Positions 58,569 to 64,000 of a DNA stretch of 64,000 bases are shown here, one piece after another. Numbering within the stretch: the stretch's first letter is position 1; each line of letters starts with the position of its first letter. Under the pieces are notes generated by a model. It searched no databases, was not told the DNA's origin, and was given only the letters and a program-made list of their open reading frames with translations. Position numbers and translations under genes: made by a program. This DNA comes from TM7 phylum sp. oral taxon 348 (lineage in GTDB: Bacteria > Patescibacteriota > Saccharimonadia > Saccharimonadales > Saccharimonadaceae), in contig SDRW01000002.1 in the NCBI GenBank assembly GCA_007845485.1, forward strand, positions 62,001 through 126,000, in the 5' to 3' direction.

Positions 58569-59951
58569 CTAGTCCACTTCAGTTAGTAATTCTTTTGGCG
58601 TTGACTGAGTAATTGGTCGAGAAGCCAGCAGCACCGCAATGATAATCACCGCCAGTCCGGCGCCCCACACCGCTAGCAGATCTGTCGGTTGCACACCAAC
58701 CGTCACCTTGTCGAGCGTCCGCGATGCCGTCACCGAGTCAGCATCAGCACCGAGCGACGCACCGTTCAGCGAACTGCCAGCCTGACGTGTAGCATTCTGC
58801 GCCGCCTGCGACACTACGTGATCGCCCATTTGTTGGGCAATCAGCCCGGCGGTAAAGTACGACGCACCGAAACTCAACACCGCGATCATCACCAGCTCAG
58901 CGATATATTGCAGCACAATCTTGGACTGCGGCACGCCCGTCGCCAAGAGTACGCCCGCCTCGCGCTTGCGTTCATTCATCCACAAGTACAGCACCATGCC
59001 GATCACTGCCACACTGACTAGCGCCGTCGCCCACAACATGCCGTCGATCAGGCCGTACACGCCGTTCACCGCGCCAGTCACGCCAGCCAGTTCCTGGCTA
59101 TTCTTATTCAATTGATACTTTTGCCAATTGACCGGCAATTTATTCGCCCGCGCCATCACCTCGTCCAGCTGCTTGGTGCCTTTGGTGAAGAACGTGGCGT
59201 CCTGGTAAATCTCATTTTGCGCGGTATATGCATTCAGCTGACGAGTTGTCGTGAGATCGGTCAAGAACAAATTCTCGAACAGCTCCACCTGATACGTCGC
59301 CTGCTTTGGGTTTTTGCCATTAAATATACCGACGATTTCCACCTCGACCTCGTCCTTGGACGGATGCTCATTATCGGTATCGTATTGATTAGCCTTCAGT
59401 TTAATTTTACTGCCAAGCTTCAGGTTGTTAGCCTTGGCGAAATCTTCGTGCACCAAAATCTTGTGCGAATCGTTCTCGGTGATGTGCCGGCCAGCGATGA
59501 GCTTGAGCGACTCGGCGCGGAACTTCTTCTCGGACTCAGATTTGTTGACGCCGATGATAGTCGCGGCATTGCCAAACTGTTTATCTTTCTCGGCATCATA
59601 GCCGCTGCCGCCGCTTGGTAGTGGCACAAGCTTGGTATTGATAAAATCGACCGTGGCGTTCTGGCGCTTGACGTAATCCGTCACACCTTCCAGATTTTTC
59701 ACCGCGTCGATGTCTTTGTTCGACACCGTTCCCGAACCGCGGGCCGTTCCCGGATTGGTACGCGGATTATTGCCCAGCGTAAAGCCGGCCTTGAGCGTTT
59801 TGTCTAGCGACTGCGCTGCCGCGTCGGTCGAATGCTTGATGGCAAATCCGCTCAGCATAATCGTCGACATACACAGCAAAATCGCCAGCAAAATTAGCGT
59901 TTTGAGTTTTTTCCTGGTGATATACAACCAGGCACGTTGCAAAAATGACAT
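58569..59951 (-). CDS. FtsX/MacB-type ABC permease
   Basis: A 460-residue permease related to the next gene, with one N-terminal span (LKTLILLAILLCMSTIML), a large outer domain and three C-terminal spans. The coupling loop MNERKREAGVLLATGVPQSKI is clear. AAAGGAG precedes the ATG, so this transcript has a true leader. The promoter lies under an 11-bp tandem repeat. It is the first gene of the three-gene exporter operon. Confidence 0.88.
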   Translation of the reverse strand: MSFLQRAWLYITRKKLKTLILLAILLCMSTIMLSGFAIKHSTDAAAQSLDKTLKAGFTLGNNPRTNPGTARGSGTVSNKDIDAVKNLEGVTDYVKRQNATVDFINTKLVPLPSGGSGYDAEKDKQFGNAATIIGVNKSESEKKFRAESLKLIAGRHITENDSHKILVHEDFAKANNLKLGSKIKLKANQYDTDNEHPSKDEVEVEIVGIFNGKNPKQATYQVELFENLFLTDLTTTRQLNAYTAQNEIYQDATFFTKGTKQLDEVMARANKLPVNWQKYQLNKNSQELAGVTGAVNGVYGLIDGMLWATALVSVAVIGMVLYLWMNERKREAGVLLATGVPQSKIVLQYIAELVMIAVLSFGASYFTAGLIAQQMGDHVVSQAAQNATRQAGSSLNGASLGADADSVTASRTLDKVTVGVQPTDLLAVWGAGLAVIIIAVLLASRPITQSTPKELLTEVD

Positions 59952-59976
59952 AGATCTCCTTTCTTGGTTCTATGTC

Positions 59977-60008
59977 AGTGTAGCAAGGGTATGTGAAGGG
60001 AATGTGAA
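59977..60008 (-). promoter_or_regulatory. 11-bp tandem operator at the exporter promoter
   Basis: GGGTATGTGAA (59987-59997) and GGGAATGTGAA (59998-60008) are adjacent 11-bp direct repeats, one difference. On the minus strand TACACT (59982-59977) is the likely -10, so the repeats cover the -35 position, which is poor. OmpR-family regulators bind such 11-bp tandem sites, so activation is likely. Confidence 0.65.
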
Positions 60009-60042
60009 ATGGGTAGGAATCTTATTTAGCTATAATTTCTGG

Positions 60043-60381
60043 CTATATCAATTCAAATTCAATCCCAATAACCCCATTTTGCTTTTGATCGTGGAGAGAA
60101 TAGAATTCGTTGATTTGATTCTCCAGCCATTCAACACTCTCGCCGCCAAATTTCCGTGGATTATTATGAGAGAATAAATCATGAAACGTTGCGTAGCGTA
60201 GTAAACCAATTACTTTAACAGTGGCAGTTTGGCTGGGGTTGTCTCGATTGGTAAAAATTATTTGGTCGCCGATTTGAATTTTCTGGCGCTTTTCATCGTA
60301 TAGTCGTGACTCGATGGTTTTATTGTCAGAGGTGATGGCGTTAAAGGGTTCGGTGGCTAAGGTTAATTGATGTGTCATCAT
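60043..60381 (-). CDS. ASCH domain protein
   Basis: A 112-residue ASCH protein. The pattern L-x-x-EPFNAITSDNKTIESRLYDEKRQKIQIGDQIIF is typical of the family, with the conserved Lys, Glu, Arg and Asp around the presumed ligand cleft, followed by beta strands VKVIGLLRY and GVIGIEFELI. ASCH domains have a PUA-like fold and bind RNA or modified nucleosides; some hydrolyse N4-acetylcytidine. Which applies here is unknown. Confidence 0.85.
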   Translation of the reverse strand: MMTHQLTLATEPFNAITSDNKTIESRLYDEKRQKIQIGDQIIFTNRDNPSQTATVKVIGLLRYATFHDLFSHNNPRKFGGESVEWLENQINEFYSLHDQKQNGVIGIEFELI

Positions 60382-60478
60382 AGTAGGTTATTATAACAGA
60401 ATTAAATGGCACGCAACTAGTGAGGGCGCGAAGCATTCATCGCCCCGCGCCCTAGCCTATCCATTATTCCTGGACGAC

Positions 60479-60903
60479 CTACGCCCCCGGTTTTGGTGTC
60501 GGCGTATCTTTCTTCGGCTCGGCGGCCTTTTCGAATTTGGCGTTCTTGATTTCTTTTTCTAGGACGCTGCCTGCCACGAAGCGGACTTTGGCCTCTTCAA
60601 TGATACTAGGATTGACGTCTTTTTCCTCAAGGACGCCTTTGGATTTGAGCGTAACGTGGAAATAACCAAGCTCGCCCAGGTGCACGCTATGACCTTTGGC
60701 AAGCAGCGATGCCAATTCCTCGCCCAAAATCGTCAAAACTCCTGGATATCCGTCTTGCTAACAGTGGTAGAATGACGGGCAATATTATCGGAGAGTTCGG
60801 GCAAGTCGATGCGGCCAGCTTCCGATTCACGGGCATAATACTTTGGCGGATCGGCTGGTTTGGCTGGATTTTTCATCTTAACGACTTTATATTTCAATGT
60901 CAT
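60479..60903 (-). pseudogene. Frameshifted HU-like DNA-binding protein
   Basis: From an ATG at 60903, with GGAAAGGAT before it, the frame reads MTLKYKVVKMKNPAKPADPPKYYA and TTVSKTDIQEF then stops. One frame over, the sequence goes on as TILGEELASLLAKGHSVHLGELGYFHVTLKSKGV. Together they make an HU-like protein of the type with a YKVVKxKNP start. The break lies near 60735. It is either inactivated or needs a frameshift or sequence correction. A Lys/Pro-rich tail ends it. Confidence 0.75.
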
Positions 60904-61264
60904 TTGACTATCCTTTCCGTTGATTAATCAACACATTGTAGTAGAGCTTTGAGACTACCACGGTACTTTTTCTAAACTACCATGGTACTTTTCGAAAAGT
61001 ACCACGTTGGTTTTCACTGAGCGAGTGTTGCCTCTTAAAAACAGGGGTGACAGTCGATAAATTGGAGTCTGGAGGCTATCAAAACACCGCTTAATGAATT
61101 ATCTTTTCGCGAGTTACATCACCGCCCCACCTCCTTTCGGATTACAGCCACCGCCGCCGCAAGCCGCGATGCTGGTTGTGCTTTTAGTATAGCATGGATG
61201 GGGCGGAAAGGCGAAAAGCTGGCTGATTTTGTATTTGTGCGGTTGTAGCATGGTGGAATTGACG
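60904..61264. other. Spacer with 20-bp palindrome and GC-rich patch
   Basis: GGTACTTTTCGAAAAGTACC (60984-61003) is a perfect 20-bp palindrome; a partial copy CGGTACTTTTT lies at 60961. On the minus strand a short Gly/Cys-rich reading frame (AACGGGGCNPKGGGAVM) ends at 61114; it has TATACT upstream but no normal start codon. No certain gene is seen. Confidence 0.45.
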
Positions 61265-61312
61265 GTGATTTCCGTAAAATTGCTTGATTTCGGGCTCTAG
61301 TATTGATATACT
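61265..61312 (+). promoter_or_regulatory. Cassette B promoter with upstream inverted repeat
   Basis: TTGATT (61284-61289), 17 nt, TATACT (61307-61312). GTGATTT/AAAATTGC (61265-61271, 61276-61283) is the slightly imperfect counterpart of the repeat before cassette A. Confidence 0.65.
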
Positions 61313-61315
61313 GCT

Positions 61316-61426
61316 ATCCAGCCTTTGCAGTTGCAGAGGTTAGCGTTTCACCTAAAGCCATTGGGTTTGAGACACTCCAATTTGCGGAGAGCTACAATTC
61401 TCCGCCCGACTCCAGAAGGAGTTATT
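61316..61426 (+). promoter_or_regulatory. Conserved structured leader RNA, copy B
   Basis: Aligns with copy A over its whole length. The stem GCGGAGA/TCTCCGC (61384-61390, 61399-61405) has a G-C pair where copy A has A-T, a compensating change. The AGCGTTTC/GAGACACT stem is kept with one mismatch, and ACTCC-AGAA-GGAGT (61409-61422) again buries the ribosome site. Confidence 0.7.
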
Positions 61427-61624
61427 ATGGCACGTGGCAGTAAGTGTCCCGACACTGGATTAAAGCGCAAGTATTGCTTCTGTTCCAAGTGTATTACGAT
61501 ACAGAACAACGCCATCCAACGCAGTGGTAACCTGCGGAGAGACCGCAAGAGTACCAACCGTAGGGAGCACGACACTAAGGGTCGTAACTACCACGGTCGT
61601 AGCGATAATTGCAAGTGGTGCTAG
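61427..61624 (+). CDS. Small basic Cys-rich protein under the conserved leader
   Basis: A 65-residue protein, highly basic (many Arg and Lys), with six cysteines: Cys7, a CFCSKC group at 17-22, and CKWC at the end (62-65). The pairs suggest a zinc-binding fold. No family is recognised. The start lies 4 nt after the hairpin-held GGAGT. It occupies the same place as the unrelated 83-residue gene of cassette A. Confidence 0.6.
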   Translation: MARGSKCPDTGLKRKYCFCSKCITIQNNAIQRSGNLRRDRKSTNRREHDTKGRNYHGRSDNCKWC

Positions 61625-61636
61625 CCATTCTGACCC

Positions 61637-61658
61637 GGACAAGTCGATAAACTGTCCA
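61637..61658 (+). repeat. GGAC...GTCC hairpin element, copy B
   Basis: GGAC-A-AGT [CGATAA] ACT-GTCC, same design as copy A, ending just before the promoter of the gene at 61682. Confidence 0.65.
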
Positions 61659-61681
61659 CTTATCCTTGATAAAATAATCCT

Positions 61682-61951
61682 ATGTATAAACAACGAGACG
61701 AATATACTGCAGCACGAGAAATTATTGATTTATATTACGATACACCTGATTCTGCCGATATTATAGAGTCTCTCAGTTGTATCTGTTTTTCGTTGGCGCG
61801 AACTTTCGAACAAGATGGTAAAAGAACTATATGGGATGATATGTTTGATTATTTTGATCAAGATTATATGGCAATTGAAAAGAAACTAGAGCGCCCAAAT
61901 CGTCAGATAATTGATGACTTGTATCGCGAGGTTATCAATCATATACACTAG
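61682..61951 (+). CDS. Small acidic hypothetical protein
   Basis: An 89-residue helical protein rich in Asp, Glu and Tyr (RTIWDDMFDYFDQDYM). TAAAAT (61670-61675) ends exactly 6 nt before the ATG, so it is probably leaderless. It takes the place of the 127-residue gene in cassette A but is not similar. Family unknown. Confidence 0.55.
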   Translation: MYKQRDEYTAAREIIDLYYDTPDSADIIESLSCICFSLARTFEQDGKRTIWDDMFDYFDQDYMAIEKKLERPNRQIIDDLYREVINHIH

Positions 61952-62006
61952 CACACACCTACCCTCGCCCTTGACATAAAACAAAAAACTGCTCTATCCT
62001 TGAACT

Positions 62007-62189
62007 ATGAAGAAAGCTAATAACCACAAAATAGCTGCCGCCATCCGCGCGGGCAACCTTCCCGCTTACCAGCGCCAGCGCTACCCCGCTATTCCAGACG
62101 GCGAGATTGTGCGGTTTACCAGCGAAGATTTTTCTAATGTGGATTTTGATAAGTTCGCGAGGCTGAAAACTGTGATTTTCGCGGCATGA
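62007..62189 (+). pseudogene. Internally deleted copy of the gene at 49232
   Basis: The first 45 codons match the pentapeptide-like protein (AAAIRAGNLPAYQRQRYPAI, then DGEIVRF and FSNVDFDKF). A deletion then joins FDKFAR to a late segment equal to GGCATGAAGTATGA, and the frame ends. TTGACA (61971-61976), 18 nt and TATCCT place the ATG 6 nt after the -10. The HxxEH gene starts 10 nt downstream and depends on this promoter. Confidence 0.75.
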
Positions 62190-62198
62190 AGTATGACG

Positions 62199-63104
62199 AT
62201 GCAACGAATTCTTATCTGTAAACAAGCTGCTTCGCCCATTGAGGCGCATATTTATGAGCATCTAGCGATGACTAAATTAAAGCAGACCATGCAACAATCT
62301 GGATTATTACGGCAAATTGATTATTTTGCACTCGGTACGCACTATTCGGGTACAGGATTTATCACTATTGATATTGATTTATATACGGAAGAAGCAGTTA
62401 ATCTGGCGCATGATTTGCGGCAACTTCAAGCACTTACAGATAACGAATCTTTGAACTTAGCCATGAGTCAAATCGCCGCAGGAAATGATTGTACGATTAT
62501 TTGCAATAATCTTGATAAACTCCAATATGACATAGCTAAATTAAACAAAAACGATTGGCAACCAATTGAAAAAATCGACCAGCCACTCATTATTAGTCAG
62601 CTTGCCGAACACAAATTCCTGTACGAGACCGACGATCCTATTACGTCGATTAGCCACATCTCTTGCGCCCTTAAGCAACCGCTAAATAGCGACATGATGC
62701 TGTTAGCTTTATTTTATTATCTGGCTTTTGCCATTCATGGTACAGTATCCGACATAGCCAATGTTCGTTTGGGATATTATAATCTTAGTGAACATGCTGA
62801 ACGAATTAATAAAAGTACGTCTTGTATTTGCGAATTTGCCGCACTTAGCAATTTAGCAGACAGAGCCAAACTACTAGACATATACCATGAAGTTATCGGA
62901 AAAATGCTAGAAAAAACGGCTCTAGCGCGCATTTCTCGCCGCATTAAATCCTTTTCGTACAACGACGGGAAAATGAACGTTCCAAATATCGATATGTATA
63001 TTTCAGAAATCGGCATTGTTGCTGGTGAAAAAACTTGGCAGAAATTAGCAAAAGAAAAAACAATTGCTAATTTGATAAATAAAATAATCCTTGAAATAGT
63101 GTAA
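62199..63104 (+). CDS. HxxEH protein 2, M16-like but ligand-poor
   Basis: A protein of 301 residues from the second ATG (62199), the start shared with the deleted copy at 51333. HIYEH occurs at about residue 17-21 in the same place as in the other family members. The downstream segment that carries Glu in the others (SVAHIEAEM, ALSHIIAEE) here reads AMSQIAAGND, so the third zinc ligand may be lost. The end reads SEIGIVAGEKTWQKLAK, similar to the other copies. It may be a non-catalytic partner subunit. Confidence 0.5.
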   Translation: MQRILICKQAASPIEAHIYEHLAMTKLKQTMQQSGLLRQIDYFALGTHYSGTGFITIDIDLYTEEAVNLAHDLRQLQALTDNESLNLAMSQIAAGNDCTIICNNLDKLQYDIAKLNKNDWQPIEKIDQPLIISQLAEHKFLYETDDPITSISHISCALKQPLNSDMMLLALFYYLAFAIHGTVSDIANVRLGYYNLSEHAERINKSTSCICEFAALSNLADRAKLLDIYHEVIGKMLEKTALARISRRIKSFSYNDGKMNVPNIDMYISEIGIVAGEKTWQKLAKEKTIANLINKIILEIV

Positions 63105-63113
63105 AATCACTTT
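63102..63113 (+). promoter_or_regulatory. -10 box of leaderless HxxEH gene 3
   Basis: TAAAAT (63102-63107) ends exactly 6 nt before the ATG at 63114. Confidence 0.5.
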
Positions 63114-64000
63114 ATGAAGCACTTCACTCTCGTCAAATACCATCCCTGCACACAGCTCGCTCATCTTTACGAGCATTTGTTTGTTACCACGGTCGCCTTA
63201 CCTTTACCGCCACGGGCAATACAAGCTGTTGGATTACGCGCTCAATGGTGCTACTTATGATTCTGGCGTGATCATTATCTCTGCGGAATGTTACGCCAAA
63301 ACGTCAGCAAAATTACTTCAAGAGTTAGCTATGATGAAGACTGATTTTGGCGAAGCTCCTTTTTACTTGCCGATTTCACGAGCTTTATCACATATTATCG
63401 CCGAAGAGCCAGAGGTGATTTTTATTGGTGATGTCGATACGATAATCGGCGAATTGAGATTGCTTGATGACCAGCCTTGGCAAGATTTAGATTCGGTTGA
63501 ATTGTTGCCAAAAGATGTGCACGGAGATAAAAAGTTGCTTGATCTGATGTATACTACCGATCAGCCAGCTGTCAAGCCACGTAAGATCAAGCTGCAATTA
63601 CAGTTTAGTGATCCATCAATTGAGCTGCGTATGTTGTGGCGCGAATTGGTGCGCTTTTTGAATTTATCAATCGGGCAAAAAGTTTGCCAAGAGTTCGGTA
63701 CTTACTTTACTGATGAATCTGTCAAAGATAGCGCAAATTCAACGACAGTAGTTAGTATATTTTTGGTCAATTCTCACATACTGCCGGCAACAAAAATAGA
63801 GGAAATCGCCGCAAGCGTTAAACACACTCTAGAAACGATCACTATGCCAGAAGTTCTACAACGTTTTGCGAATTATCTATCACTAGCTTCTTATTCTGCC
63901 AATCCGCATGCCGCCCCAGACGAGGATCGTCTACTTAGGGAATTTGGAGCCATCTTAGGCTCTGCTGGCTGGAAGAAGATTGCTAGCGTAGAGAATTTGA
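63114..64000 (+). pseudogene. HxxEH gene 3, frameshifted and cut by the window end
   Basis: It opens MKHFTLVKYHPCTQLAHLYEHLF with the HxxEH motif, but the frame stops after about 48 codons. Another frame continues with YRHGQYKLLDYALNGATYDS, ALSHIIAEEPEVIF and REFGAILGSAGWKKIAS to the end of the window. The break lies near 63195. HIIAEE supplies a candidate third ligand. It is either a new pseudogene or a sequencing error. Confidence 0.65.

Noticed and set aside
1-64000. CRISPR array, insertion sequence or integrase
   Set aside because: No regularly spaced repeats of array type and no transposase or recombinase gene were seen.

Overview
The window looks like a piece of the chromosome of a Patescibacteria/CPR bacterium, most likely a Saccharibacteria (TM7) relative. 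The evidence is AT-rich DNA, short spacers, a reduced mraZ-rsmH-ftsL-ftsI-mraY-ftsW-murG-ftsQ cluster, a VirD4/TraG-like ATPase, DprA, an NrdD/NrdG anaerobic ribonucleotide reductase, and many small hypothetical proteins. TGA works as a stop codon, so this is not one of the UGA-recoded CPR lineages. No rRNA or tRNA gene was recognised. The lineage is an inference from gene content.

Layout. 1-5.5 kb: three unrelated orphan genes, two with the same near-consensus promoter and all three with a shared leader motif, then a DUF4868 (KwaB-like) gene coupled to a Pif1-like helicase; this is a possible defence island. 5.5-15.4 kb: a GH1 glycosidase, a cluster of DnaA boxes, an MraZ-type operator and the division/cell-wall operon. 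15.4-16.4 kb: a gene-free AT-rich island with direct and inverted repeats where the two gene directions converge. 16.4-30.3 kb, minus strand: thioredoxin/rhodanese protein, amino-acid ABC transporter, FNR flavoprotein with NrdG/NrdD under two NrdR-like boxes, TraG-like ATPase, a sigma-4/HARE-HTH protein and TopA. 30.3-44 kb: two tiny membrane-protein genes, dprA, a probable structured ncRNA, DUF475, Fur, a CooC-like ATPase, a CysK-rhodanese fusion, Pth, Der, RsuA/RluB and a two-component pair with long disordered tails. 44-64 kb: an accessory zone with Nudix, RdgB, ASCH, AlkA-like, CYTH and GT4 genes, an OLD nuclease, a GC-rich MacB/FtsX-type exporter, and many frameshifted or truncated genes.

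The most unusual feature is a repeated cassette in the accessory zone. Two good copies (47.3 and 61.3 kb) and at least one decayed copy (51.1 kb) share a promoter preceded by an inverted repeat, a conserved structured leader whose last hairpin holds the Shine-Dalgarno sequence, a small unrelated protein, and a GGAC...GTCC hairpin. Leaderless accessory genes follow, including divergent proteins with an HxxEH motif that resembles M16 (pitrilysin) metallopeptidases. A relic at 53.2 kb belongs to the same gene families. I do not recognise this as a described system.

Across the window, the first gene of a unit often starts 6-10 nt after a good -10 box (probable leaderless mRNA), while internal operon genes carry Shine-Dalgarno sites. 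Starts were adjusted on that basis where noted.
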